From the NCBI RefSeq assembly GCF_001880325.1, contig NZ_CP016313.1, positions 248,001 to 312,000 on the forward strand: a DNA stretch of 64,000 nucleotides, written 5' to 3'. The stretch comes from Thermus brockianus. GTDB lineage: Bacteria; Deinococcota; Deinococci; Deinococcales; Thermaceae. Shown here piece after piece: positions 6,687-15,193 of the stretch (the first letter of the stretch is position 1; each line of letters starts with the position of its first letter). The translations under genes and the position numbers were made by a program. Under the pieces are notes generated by a model. The model ran no database searches, had not been told where the DNA came from, and was given only the letters and a program-made list of their open reading frames with translations.

Positions 6687-9443
6687 GTGGACATTGCCCA
6701 AACTGCGCTAAGCCTCTGGGCCAAAAGCGGAAACCCCTATCACCCTCTGTTGGGGCACATGCTGGATAGCGCTTCCGTGGCCCGGGCTATTCTCTTGCGG
6801 GAGCCTAAACGCACCCTTTGCCTCTACGGCCAGGACTGGGGCCTGCCGCCGGAAGAAGCGGTGCTCTGGGTAGCCTTCCTGGTGGGACTCCACGACCTCG
6901 GCAAGGCCAGCCCGGTTTTCCAAGCCGGCTGGGAGGAAGGGGCCAAGAAGGTATGGGAAGCTGGGCTTACCTGGAAAAGGGAGTTGTTAGAAACGGAAAC
7001 TTCCTGGGTAGCCCACGGCGTCTTGACCGAGATTTACGTGAAGGAGTTTTTGCGTGCCTTCGGGTTAGGGCGTAGGGCTTCTTTACAGTTAGCGCGGGCC
7101 CTCGGAGCGCACCACGGGTTTCCTGCTCAGAGAGAGGAACTGGACCTAGCCCACCGTCACGTGCAAGTAGAGCCCGAAGCTTGGCAAGAGGTGCGGAAGT
7201 GGCTCGTGGAGCACCTTCGCCAGACGGTAAAGGCCCCCGTGCCGAAGGTCCCAGAAGTTTCGCCCCAAGGGGTGCTCCGGGTTATGGCCCTAACTTCCTT
7301 CGCCGACTGGATTGCCTCCGATCCAAGCCTCTTCCCCTATGGTCGGGATCCCTCGAGGCCCGATTACTGGCAAGAAGCTTTGGACCTAGCTGAAAAGGCG
7401 TTGGACCAAGTGGGATGGTCGCGACCAAAAGCTGGAGGGCAAAAGGGGTTCACCGAAGTTTTTCCCTTTCCCCCCAACGCGCTACAAAAGGGCATCCCGT
7501 CGCTTTTGGAATCTACACACGAACCCATCTTGCTTCTTGTGGAAGCGCCTATGGGCATGGGCAAAACCGAGGCGGCTTTATACGCATACCACCTTCTCGT
7601 GGAGCGTTTGGGCCACCGCGGTCTATACATGGCCCTACCCACCCAGGCAACGGCCAACGGCCTTTTCCCTAGGGTGCGGGACTTCTTGGCGGGGTTAGGC
7701 ATTGGACCCCTAGACCTCCAGCTCCAACACGGCACGGCCATGCTCAACCCGCTTTACGAAGACCTCCTGGAACGCGCCCGCCCCGCCCAAGTGTACGAAG
7801 CGCAAGGAAGTGTATCCGCTTCCACCTGGTTCTCCGCCAAGAAGCGGGCCATGCTGTCCCCCCATGGGGTGGGCACCCTAGACCAGGCGTTGTTGGGGGT
7901 GCTCACCGTCAAGCACCACTTCGTGCGGCTTTGGGGACTCATGAACCGGGTGGTGGTGCTGGATGAGGTCCACGCCTATGACGCATACACTTCGGGTCTC
8001 CTCGAGGCCCTTCTCCGTTGGCTCAAGTCCCTAGGTTCCAGCGTCATCCTCATGACCGCCACGCTCCCCAAGGCCAAGCGGGAAGCGTTGCTTTCGGCGT
8101 GGGGAGTGTCGGGGGAAAACCTACCCACCTACCCCCGCCTGGCCGCCTTCGGCGAGCGGTTTCTTGGGGGCCTACCCCTGCCCTATCCCGATAAGAGCGT
8201 CTTCCTGAAAAGCGCACCGGTAGAGCCCGAAGCCCTGGCCAAGGAGCTCCTTGCGGCGCTGCCGGGGGTTTTGGGGGCGGTGGTGAACACCGTGGACCGG
8301 GCCCAAGCCCTTTACCAGGCTTTGGGCAAGGGTACGCCCCTCACGCTGGGGGACCTTTTGGACCGCTTCAACCCCTCCCCATCCGAAGGGGGCCCATGGG
8401 CGGAGTTAGGAAAGGTAAGGGAGGAAAAGGCCGGAGCGGTGGTGGGTAAAGCCCTTCCCGATGGGACTTTGGTCTTCCTCCTCCACGCCCGTTTTCCCGC
8501 CGAGGAAAGGGCCTTACGGGAGACGGTGGCCCTGGCGCTTTTTGGGAAGCGGGGGCCCAGGCCCGAGCGGGCCATCCTCGTGGCCACCCAGGTGGCGGAG
8601 CAGAGCCTGGACCTGGACTTTGACCTCCTTTATAGCGACCTGGCCCCTGTGGACCTCCTTTTCCAGCGGGCGGGGAGGCTTCACCGGCACGAAAGGCCCC
8701 GCCCTTTGCCCCACGGCAAACCCCAGCTTTGGGTGGGCGGCCTGGAAGAGCCCCACTTCGGCGGCGACCTCTACTGGGACCGGGTTTATGAGGAGTACAT
8801 CCTCCTCTCCACGTGGGTTTCCTTGCGGAACCGGGATGCGCTCAGGTTTCCGCAGGACCTCGAGGCCCTCTTGGAAGAGGTGTACGAGCGAAAACCCGAA
8901 GCTTTCCCTGAAGAGCTACGGGAACGGGCCCAAGAAAGCCATCGGCGCCTGCACGAGCGCTTGCAAAAGGAGGAAGAAACCGCCAAGAACGTGGCGCTTT
9001 CTGAGCCAGAGAGGCTTATCCGCGAAGGGGACGCAGCCCACCTCGCCGCCAGCTTCCGAATGGACGACGAAGCGGAAGACCCCCACACCCAGCGCCTCCT
9101 CACCCGCCTCGGGGACCCCAGCGTGCCCGTGGTACCGGTCTACCGCAAGGACGAAGGACTCTACTTGGACCCCGAGGGGCGGTGGCCTGTCAGGCTTAGA
9201 GGGGAGCCTTCCAAGGAAGAGGCGGTGGCCCTTTGGCGGCGGGCGGTGCGCCTCTCCCGCTATCCCATACCCCAGGAGCTTTCCCAAGAGGAGCCGCCAC
9301 CAGCGTGGAGAAAAAGCGGTCTCCTCCGGGGCCTCAGGCTTCTGGAGGTGGGCCGGGAGTTCGGGAAGGGCAGGGGAGCTTTCCGCGTGCAACTTGACCC
9401 AGAGCTCGGGGTGGTGTACGTTCGCCTTCCCGACAATAACTGA
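6687..9443 (+). CDS. cas3: Cas3 helicase-nuclease, type I-E
   Basis: About 918 residues. Cas3 is recruited by Cascade and degrades target DNA. HD nuclease part: His near residue 24 of GHMLD, HD in GLHDLGK (about 69-70) and the HH of GAHHG. Helicase part: Walker A APMGMGKTEA (about 288), DEVH box in VVLDEVHAYD (about 425), LMTATLPK (motif III), and motif VI LLFQRAGRLHRH (about 660), all in canonical order, so it looks intact. Two GTG codons compete for the start: 6681 directly abuts GGAAGG, while 6687 has 6-nt spacing from it; I prefer 6687. It follows the WYL regulator by 15 bp and precedes cas8e by 35 bp. Confidence 0.96.
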   Translation: MDIAQTALSLWAKSGNPYHPLLGHMLDSASVARAILLREPKRTLCLYGQDWGLPPEEAVLWVAFLVGLHDLGKASPVFQAGWEEGAKKVWEAGLTWKRELLETETSWVAHGVLTEIYVKEFLRAFGLGRRASLQLARALGAHHGFPAQREELDLAHRHVQVEPEAWQEVRKWLVEHLRQTVKAPVPKVPEVSPQGVLRVMALTSFADWIASDPSLFPYGRDPSRPDYWQEALDLAEKALDQVGWSRPKAGGQKGFTEVFPFPPNALQKGIPSLLESTHEPILLLVEAPMGMGKTEAALYAYHLLVERLGHRGLYMALPTQATANGLFPRVRDFLAGLGIGPLDLQLQHGTAMLNPLYEDLLERARPAQVYEAQGSVSASTWFSAKKRAMLSPHGVGTLDQALLGVLTVKHHFVRLWGLMNRVVVLDEVHAYDAYTSGLLEALLRWLKSLGSSVILMTATLPKAKREALLSAWGVSGENLPTYPRLAAFGERFLGGLPLPYPDKSVFLKSAPVEPEALAKELLAALPGVLGAVVNTVDRAQALYQALGKGTPLTLGDLLDRFNPSPSEGGPWAELGKVREEKAGAVVGKALPDGTLVFLLHARFPAEERALRETVALALFGKRGPRPERAILVATQVAEQSLDLDFDLLYSDLAPVDLLFQRAGRLHRHERPRPLPHGKPQLWVGGLEEPHFGGDLYWDRVYEEYILLSTWVSLRNRDALRFPQDLEALLEEVYERKPEAFPEELRERAQESHRRLHERLQKEEETAKNVALSEPERLIREGDAAHLAASFRMDDEAEDPHTQRLLTRLGDPSVPVVPVYRKDEGLYLDPEGRWPVRLRGEPSKEEAVALWRRAVRLSRYPIPQELSQEEPPPAWRKSGLLRGLRLLEVGREFGKGRGAFRVQLDPELGVVYVRLPDNN

Positions 9444-9478
9444 CGGAATTGGGTGGTAGTCTAGGGACAGGTGGGAAT

Positions 9479-10936
9479 GTGGAAAAGTTTAACTTGCTTG
9501 AGGAGCCGTGGATCCCCGTTCTTGAAGGAGGGCGAGTACGGGAGGTAAGCATAAGGGAGGCCCTTCTCCGTGCCCCGCGCATCGCCCGTATTGAAACCGC
9601 TTCCCCACTGGAGGAAGCAGCCCTCCACCGCCTTCTGCTCGCCATTCTCCACCGGGCGCTACCTCCCGTGAGGGATGTGGTGGACGCCGCAGACCTTCTG
9701 GAGCGTGGGGCTTTTGACCAAAAGGCCCTCGAGGCCTACCTGGACCAATACCACGACCGGTTTTGGCTCTTCCACCCGGAGGCGCCCTTTTTCCAAATCG
9801 CCGACCTTCCCTTAGAAGACCCTCTTCCATGGACCAAGTTGCGTCCCGAGCTTGCCACCGGCAACAACCCTACCCTCTTTGACCACACCACCGACCCGGA
9901 TCCGCCGGAAATCCCCTACGCCGAGGCTGCCCGAGCCTTGGTGCTCCACCAAAACTTCGTTTTGGGTGGCCTAGTTAGGCGGCTTGGCGTGACCTCAGGC
10001 AAGGATGGGCCCTTGGCTCGCCCGGCGGTGTTCCTCCCCACGGGGGACACCCTCTTTGAAACCCTTGTCCTGAACCTGGTACCGTATGAGCCCGAGGGTG
10101 ATGAACCCCTTTGGGAGAAGCCTCCTTTGCGGCGAAAGGACGTAGAAAAGGCCGCTACAAAGTGGCCTCTCTCCGGCATCACTCGGGTCTACACGTGGCC
10201 GAGCCGCGGGGTGCTTCTCCTGGACACAGGGAAAGGAGTGCGCTGGATGGCCTATGGCCCCGGGGTGGAGCCTGATCCCGTGTTTTTCCGCGATCCCATG
10301 GTAGCCTACCGCCAAAGCTCCAAGGGAAACGTTGTTCCCCTTCGCCTAAGCGAGGAGAAGAGTTTCTGGCGTGACTTTAGCGCCATGCTTCCTGCGCAAG
10401 GGGGGGCATTCCCCGCCGCACTCCAACATGCGGGAGGCGTCCAGGACGAAACAGAAAGGACCTACCGGCTAAGGGTTTTGGGGCAGGTATCGGACCAGGC
10501 TAAGGTCCTGGATGTGCGGCGGGAAGTGTACCCTCTGCCCTCGGCCCTCCTCAAGGAAGAGGGCGCCCTTGAACTCCAAATCGCCTTGCGCCAAGCCGAG
10601 GACCTGGGTAAGGGGCTCGTCTCGGTGGCTTGGCAGGTGGCGCGGGGTGTTCTAGGGGACAAAGACGCCGCGGAGCTGGAAGCTTTTGTCCGCTCCCTGC
10701 CCCTACTCCCGGGTTATTGGGCGAACCTGGACTTGGCCTTTCCAGAGTTCCTAAACGCCCTTGGTGAGCCTCACTCCCTGGAAGCTTGGCGTGAGGAGGT
10801 TTTCCGGGCGGCCTTAAGGGCCTGGGAGGCAACCCGCCTCTTTGTGGGCACAGGGGGGCGGCACTTGGCCGCTCTGGCAGCGGGTGAAAGGGCGTTGGCT
10901 AGGGTGTTAGGGGCGCTTAAGGAGGTGAAAGCGTGA
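9479..10936 (+). CDS. cas8e: Cas8e (Cse1/CasA), large subunit of Cascade
   Basis: 485 residues beginning FNLLEEPWIPVL, the characteristic Cse1 N-terminus. Cse1 recognises the PAM and recruits Cas3. The middle carries DHTTDPDPPEIPYAEAAR and ALVLHQNFVLGGL, segments typical of thermophilic Cse1; the C-terminal part is a helical bundle. I chose GTG 9479 rather than an in-frame codon 30 nt upstream because AGGTGGG lies just before 9479 and homologues begin with the EKFNLLEEPW segment. Length is close to the roughly 500 residues of the T. thermophilus protein. Coupled by GTGA overlap to cse2. Confidence 0.95.
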   Translation: MEKFNLLEEPWIPVLEGGRVREVSIREALLRAPRIARIETASPLEEAALHRLLLAILHRALPPVRDVVDAADLLERGAFDQKALEAYLDQYHDRFWLFHPEAPFFQIADLPLEDPLPWTKLRPELATGNNPTLFDHTTDPDPPEIPYAEAARALVLHQNFVLGGLVRRLGVTSGKDGPLARPAVFLPTGDTLFETLVLNLVPYEPEGDEPLWEKPPLRRKDVEKAATKWPLSGITRVYTWPSRGVLLLDTGKGVRWMAYGPGVEPDPVFFRDPMVAYRQSSKGNVVPLRLSEEKSFWRDFSAMLPAQGGAFPAALQHAGGVQDETERTYRLRVLGQVSDQAKVLDVRREVYPLPSALLKEEGALELQIALRQAEDLGKGLVSVAWQVARGVLGDKDAAELEAFVRSLPLLPGYWANLDLAFPEFLNALGEPHSLEAWREEVFRAALRAWEATRLFVGTGGRHLAALAAGERALARVLGALKEVKA

Positions 10937-11433
10937 CGGGAACCGCATTTGTGGAGTGGCTCACCGCCCTGCAAAAGGGGTCTGGCTGGACCCCCGCTCG
11001 GGCGGCATTACGCCGGAGTTTGGCCTTTCCCCTGGGAACATACCCTCCCGCCATGCCTTACGTGGAACCTTTCGTGAAGGCGGAGGGGTGGGCTCGGGAA
11101 GCCCACTACCTGGTGGCGGGGCTTTTCGCCCTCAAGGACGGCGCTCACCAGGGCGGGCGGAGTCTGGCTCTAGCCCTTTGGGAGGCGGCGAGGGAGCGGG
11201 ACTCCAAGAGCGTGGAGAAGCGCTTTCTGGCCCTCCTGGATGCTGACCGCGACCAGATAGCCTTTCGGCTCCGGCAGGCGGTGGGGTTGGTGGAGGGGGG
11301 GCTGGACTTCGCCCGGCTTCTGGATGACTTGTTGGATTGGTTTCACCAGAACCGGCGGGTGCAGGCCCGTTGGGCCAAGGAGTATTACGGCGCAAAGGAG
11401 CAGGACCTGGAAGAAGAGGAGGTGGAAGGATGA
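10933..11433 (+). CDS. cse2: Cse2 (CasB, Cas11), small subunit of Cascade
   Basis: 166 residues, all-helical and basic, starting at a GTG that overlaps the cas8e stop (GTGA). The FVEWLTALQKGSGWTPARAALRRSL opening and the AREAHYLVAGLFAL segment fit Cse2, two copies of which line the belly of type I-E Cascade and contact the target and non-target strands. Identity rests on family features plus position between cas8e and cas7. The stop overlaps the cas7 start (ATGA), so stoichiometry is probably set by coupled translation. Confidence 0.92.
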   Translation: MTGTAFVEWLTALQKGSGWTPARAALRRSLAFPLGTYPPAMPYVEPFVKAEGWAREAHYLVAGLFALKDGAHQGGRSLALALWEAARERDSKSVEKRFLALLDADRDQIAFRLRQAVGLVEGGLDFARLLDDLLDWFHQNRRVQARWAKEYYGAKEQDLEEEEVEG

Positions 11434-12548
11434 AGCTTTTGGAAGTCCATGTGATCCAGACGGTAGCCCCTAGCAACCTGAACCGGGACGATACAGGAAG
11501 CCCTAAGGATGCCCTTTTCGGTGGGTTCCGCCGCGCCCGCATCTCCAGCCAGGCGCAAAAACGGGCGGTGCGGGTAGCCTTCAGGGACTGGCCCCTTTTG
11601 GCCCCGGAAGAGCAGGCTGTGCGCACTAAGCGCTTGATGGACGCCCTTCTAGAGCGCCTGGCGGACATTCCCGAAGCGCAAGCCCGCCAAGCCATTGAGA
11701 ACGCCTTAAACAGCTTGGGTTTTGGCATGAAGGAAGGGGGTGTGAGCGAGTACCTTCTTTTCCTTGGAAACCGGGAGCTAAACCGTTTGGCGGAAACGAT
11801 CCGTACCCACATCCAGGCGCTTTCGGGCGAGGTAAAGGGCAAAAAGAAAGCCGACGTGAGTTCAGAGGTGAAAGAGGCCCTGGAAGGCGTTTTGGACGGG
11901 GGCAAGGCAGTGGACCTGGCCCTTTTCGGCCGGATGTTGGCGGATCGGCCGGAACTTGGGGTGGACGCCGCTGCTCAGGTAGCTCACGCCCTTTCCACCC
12001 ATAAGGTGGACCGGGAGTTTGACTTCTACACCGCCGTGGACGACCTGAACCCCGAGGAAGACACGGGTGCGGGGATGATGGGGGACGTGGAGTTCTACTC
12101 CGCCACCCTGTACCGCTACGCTGTGGTGGACTTGCAAAAGCTTTTGGAGAACCTTCAGGGCGATAAAGAACTCGCCTTGAAGGGAGCCTTGGCCTTCTTC
12201 GCAGCTTTCGCCGCCACCTTGCCCTCTGGAAAACAGAATAGCTTTGCCGCTCATAATCCTCCTCTGTTTGTAGCCTTCCGGGCGGGGGAAGGCCTTCCCC
12301 GTAACCTGGCCACAGCCTTTGAGCGGCCCGTACGGCCTAGGGAGGACCGGGCACTTTCCGCCATTTCCGTGGAGGCCTTGGTGCGGGAATGGGAGCGCTT
12401 TGACCGGGCTTTTGGCCCCTTGAAGCCCGAGTGGAAGGGGGCCATTAACCTTACGGACGCAGCCCCAGGAACCTTGCCTGTAGTGGAGGATTGGCCAACG
12501 CTCCGCAACCAGATTGAGCAGGCGTTAAAAGCGCTCTTGGAGGTGTAG
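11430..12548 (+). CDS. cas7: Cas7e (Cse4/CasC), Cascade backbone subunit
   Basis: 372 residues. The N-terminus MKLLEVHVIQTVAPSNLNRD followed by SPKDALFGGFRRARISSQAQKRAVR is diagnostic of Cas7e, which polymerises six-fold along the crRNA spacer. DREFDFYTAVDDL and GDVEFYSATLYRYAVVD in the middle and a basic thumb region (VKGKKKADVSSEVK, about residue 135-150) are consistent with the family. ATG 11430 overlaps the cse2 stop and has GGTGGAAGG before it. Confidence 0.96.
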   Translation: MKLLEVHVIQTVAPSNLNRDDTGSPKDALFGGFRRARISSQAQKRAVRVAFRDWPLLAPEEQAVRTKRLMDALLERLADIPEAQARQAIENALNSLGFGMKEGGVSEYLLFLGNRELNRLAETIRTHIQALSGEVKGKKKADVSSEVKEALEGVLDGGKAVDLALFGRMLADRPELGVDAAAQVAHALSTHKVDREFDFYTAVDDLNPEEDTGAGMMGDVEFYSATLYRYAVVDLQKLLENLQGDKELALKGALAFFAAFAATLPSGKQNSFAAHNPPLFVAFRAGEGLPRNLATAFERPVRPREDRALSAISVEALVREWERFDRAFGPLKPEWKGAINLTDAAPGTLPVVEDWPTLRNQIEQALKALLEV

Positions 12549-12549
12549 C

Positions 12550-13221
12550 GTGCCGACCCTCCTCTTGCGGCTACAGGGGCCGATGCAGTCATGGGGGACC
12601 CGAAGCCGCTTTGACTACCGGGACACCTGGCCTTACCCCACCAAGAGCGGGGTGGTGGGGCTTCTCGCCGCCGCCTTAGGCCGGGACCGGGCGGAGGATA
12701 TCTCTGACTTGGCCTCCTTGCGCTTGGGAGTGCGGGTGGACCGGAAGGGCGTGCTTAAAGTGGATTACCAGACCGCCCGGAACGTGGTGGCCGCTAGCCT
12801 CAGGGCCCAACGCGATGTCCAAAGTTGGCGTTACTTCCTCTCGGACGCCGCCTTCTTGGTCGGCATGGAGGGGGACAAGCCCCTTTTGGAAGAGATCCAT
12901 CGGGCTCTCCTGAACCCACGGTTTCCCCTCTACCTGGGCCGAAAGGGGTATCTCCCAAGTCCGCCCCCTTATCTGCCCGACGGCTTGCGGGAGGAGCCTC
13001 TGGAGGAGGCCTTGCTCCACTATCCCTACTTGGGTAAGGGAGCGCCTCGGGAGGACCTATTGCTGGCCCTCGAGGCCCCCCAAGGCCGCTTGGTCTACGA
13101 CCAACCCGTGGCCCCCTTTAGCCAACGCCGCTTCGGGGCCCGCTACGTGGAGGAGAAGGTATTGCCCAAAGATCAGGTTCCTAAGGGGCCTCCAGCTTGG
13201 GAGGAAGCCCATGTGGATTAG
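12550..13221 (+). CDS. cas5: Cas5e (CasD), Cascade subunit binding the crRNA 5' handle
   Basis: 223 residues. The RRM-like N-terminus LLLRLQGPMQSWGTRSRFDYRDTWPYPTKS is the Cas5e signature (GPMQSWG), followed by GVVGLLAAALGRDR. Cas5e caps the Cascade backbone and anchors the 8-nt 5' handle. Starts at a GTG one base after the cas7 stop; the 3' end overlaps cas6e by 11 bp. Confidence 0.95.
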   Translation: MPTLLLRLQGPMQSWGTRSRFDYRDTWPYPTKSGVVGLLAAALGRDRAEDISDLASLRLGVRVDRKGVLKVDYQTARNVVAASLRAQRDVQSWRYFLSDAAFLVGMEGDKPLLEEIHRALLNPRFPLYLGRKGYLPSPPPYLPDGLREEPLEEALLHYPYLGKGAPREDLLLALEAPQGRLVYDQPVAPFSQRRFGARYVEEKVLPKDQVPKGPPAWEEAHVD

Positions 13222-13843
13222 TAAGCTCGTCCTGGACTTGCGGTCTAGGTCTGCCCGGCGGGACCTGGCTAACCCGTACGAGATGCACCGCACCCTCTCC
13301 CGGGCAGTCTCCCGGGCGCTCGAGGAGGGCAAGGAGCGCCTCCTTTGGCGTGTGGAACCAACCCGTACCCACGAGCGGCCTGTGGTCTTGGTGCAAACCC
13401 TCACGGAGCCCGATTGGAGCGTCCTGGAGGAGGGGTATGCGGAAATCTATCCCCCAAAGCCCTTCCATCCAATCTTCCGGCCGGGCCAAGTGCTCCGATT
13501 CCGCTTGCGAGCGAACCCTAGCAAGCGCATAGCCGGTACGGGAAAGCGGGTCGCCCTCAAGACGCATCGGGAGAAGGTGTCCTGGCTTGAGAGGCGGTTA
13601 GCGGAAGGTGGCTTTCGCTTGCTAGACGGGGAAGAGGGGCCCGCGGTGCGCATCCTACAGGACGCCTTTTTAGAGGTGCCCCGGAGGAAAAAGGAGGGCG
13701 AAAGCGCAAGGATACAGGTGCAAGCGGTACTTTTTGAGGGGCGCCTCGAGGTGGTGGATCCCGAAAAGGCCCGGGCCACCTTGGAGCGGGGTATCGGTCC
13801 GGGAAAGGCTTTGGGCCTAGGGCTCCTTTCCCTCGCCCCCTGA
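13211..13843 (+). CDS. cas6e: Cas6e (CasE/Cse3) pre-crRNA endoribonuclease
   Basis: 210 residues. Cleaves pre-crRNA at the base of each repeat hairpin and stays bound to the crRNA 3' end. Tyr23 and His26 in NPYEMHRTLS occupy exactly the positions of the catalytic pair known for T. thermophilus Cse3. The C-terminal GIGPGKALGLGLLSLAP is the G-rich loop typical of Cas6 proteins. A single copy must process both arrays, whose repeats have the same stem but different 4-nt loops. Confidence 0.96.
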   Translation: MWISKLVLDLRSRSARRDLANPYEMHRTLSRAVSRALEEGKERLLWRVEPTRTHERPVVLVQTLTEPDWSVLEEGYAEIYPPKPFHPIFRPGQVLRFRLRANPSKRIAGTGKRVALKTHREKVSWLERRLAEGGFRLLDGEEGPAVRILQDAFLEVPRRKKEGESARIQVQAVLFEGRLEVVDPEKARATLERGIGPGKALGLGLLSLAP

Positions 13844-13851
13844 AGGGTTCT

Positions 13852-14820
13852 ATGCCTCCTGTTCCCAATACCCGGAACCTGAAGGAACTCCCCAAATTCC
13901 GGGATGGTCTTTCGTACCTCTACGTGGAGCACGCCTTTGTAGAGCAGGAGGCCCAAGGGATAGGCATTTACGACAAGGAAGGCTTGACCCTTGTTCCGGC
14001 TGCCGCTTTGGGCGTCCTCTTCCTCGGGCCAGGCACCCGCATCACGCACGCCGCCATCCAGGCCCTGGCGGGAAACGGTTGCACCGTATGTTGGGTGGGG
14101 GAAGGTTTCGCCCGCTTTTACGCCCAAGGGCTGGGCGACACCCGCAGTGCCCTTCGCCTTGAGCGGCAGGCGAAAGCTTGGGCCGACCCCAAGTTGCACC
14201 TGGAGGTGGTCTACCAGCTTTATGCGAAGCGTTTTTCAGAACCTCTTCCCCGGGACCTAAGCCTAGAGCAGGTGCGGGGCCTCGAGGGAGTCCGCGTTCG
14301 CGCCGCTTACGCCCGTTGGAGTCAGGAAACGGGTGTCCCGTGGAAAGGTCGGAGCTATGACCGCCGCCATTGGATTGCGTCAGATCCAGTAAATCGGGCA
14401 TTGTCTTCCGGGGCTGCCTACCTCTACGGCCTGGCCCACGCCGCCATCGTAAGCGCAGGGTTCAGCCCCTCCCTCGGGTTTATCCACACGGGCAAGCTAC
14501 TTTCCTTCGTTTACGATATAGCCGATCTTTACAAGACGGAGTATTTGATACCTGCCGCTTTCCGTACCGTGGCGGAGTCTGAAGCGGAGGTAGAACGTCG
14601 TGTCCGCCGTGCTCTCCGGGAGCACATAGAAGAAGGAAGGCTTCTTGAACGTATGGTGGAAGACCTTCTGGACCTCTTCTCTGGGTTTGGCCCCGAGGAC
14701 CTCCTTTCGGAGGAAGACGACCCCACCCTCCCTGGGGGTCTTTGGGACCCGGAGGGGGTGGTGGAGGGGGGCGTGGCCTATGGTGGTGATGGTGTTGGAG
14801 AAGGTGCCGAGGAGTCTTAG
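13852..14820 (+). CDS. cas1: Cas1 integrase, type I-E
   Basis: 322 residues. Metal-dependent integrase of spacer acquisition. Putative catalytic residues are Glu145 (LEGVRVRAAYA), His212 (GFIHTGK) and Asp222/Asp225 (FVYDIADLYKTE), spaced as in Cas1 of type I-E. The tail after about residue 290 is a low-complexity Gly/Glu-rich extension (DPEGVVEGGVAYGGDGVGEG) whose coding DNA overlaps the first 41 bp of cas2. Starts 8 bp after cas6e. Confidence 0.96.
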   Translation: MPPVPNTRNLKELPKFRDGLSYLYVEHAFVEQEAQGIGIYDKEGLTLVPAAALGVLFLGPGTRITHAAIQALAGNGCTVCWVGEGFARFYAQGLGDTRSALRLERQAKAWADPKLHLEVVYQLYAKRFSEPLPRDLSLEQVRGLEGVRVRAAYARWSQETGVPWKGRSYDRRHWIASDPVNRALSSGAAYLYGLAHAAIVSAGFSPSLGFIHTGKLLSFVYDIADLYKTEYLIPAAFRTVAESEAEVERRVRRALREHIEEGRLLERMVEDLLDLFSGFGPEDLLSEEDDPTLPGGLWDPEGVVEGGVAYGGDGVGEGAEES

Positions 14821-15136
14821 AGGGGAGCTTACCCGTTGGCTTCTGGAGCTAGATACGGGCGTGTTCGTTGGGCGCGTAAATGCTACGGTCCGTGAGCTGC
14901 TTTGGGCCAAGGTGGTGGAACGGGCCGGGGATGGACGGTGCGCCATGGCCTGGCGTACCAACAACGAGCAGGGTTTTGCGCTAAGGCTTCATGGGTACAC
15001 GGACCGCATCCTCCGGGACTTTGATGGTATACTCCTCATAACGGTGCGCAACGCCGAGGCGATTCGCAAAGCTCAAAAGCTACAACGCCTCAATAAAGGG
15101 TTGCGCGAGGATCTTGACAAGTCAACCTTGGAATAG
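14780..15136 (+). CDS. cas2: Cas2, type I-E
   Basis: 118 residues beginning VVMVLEKVPRSLRGELTRWLLEL, the characteristic Cas2e N-terminus; ELDTGVFVGRVNATVRELLW completes the ferredoxin-like core. Cas2 dimers bridge two Cas1 dimers in the spacer integration complex. ATG 14780 lies within the 3' end of cas1 in another frame (41-bp overlap). The last codons contain the TTGACA-bearing block shared with the other CRISPR leader, so the end of this gene doubles as upstream leader DNA of array 2. Confidence 0.94.
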   Translation: MVVMVLEKVPRSLRGELTRWLLELDTGVFVGRVNATVRELLWAKVVERAGDGRCAMAWRTNNEQGFALRLHGYTDRILRDFDGILLITVRNAEAIRKAQKLQRLNKGLREDLDKSTLE

Positions 15137-15193
15137 ATTCTCTTAAAAGACATAAAGGGGGGTGAAGGGAAGTTTTTGCCGTCTGGGTCAAGT
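15109..15193 (+). promoter_or_regulatory. Leader of CRISPR array 2
   Basis: Begins with GGATCTTGACAA (15109-15120) inside the 3' end of cas2 and ends with the 21-nt leader-anchor block (15173-15193) directly against the first repeat. Eighteen of 21 positions of that block match the array 1 leader, and the 12-nt block is identical. Between them is an A/G-rich stretch with an AGACA-containing segment also present in leader 1. TAGATT at 15134-15139 is the nearest -10-like hexamer but sits only 14 nt from TTGACA. Confidence 0.75.
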
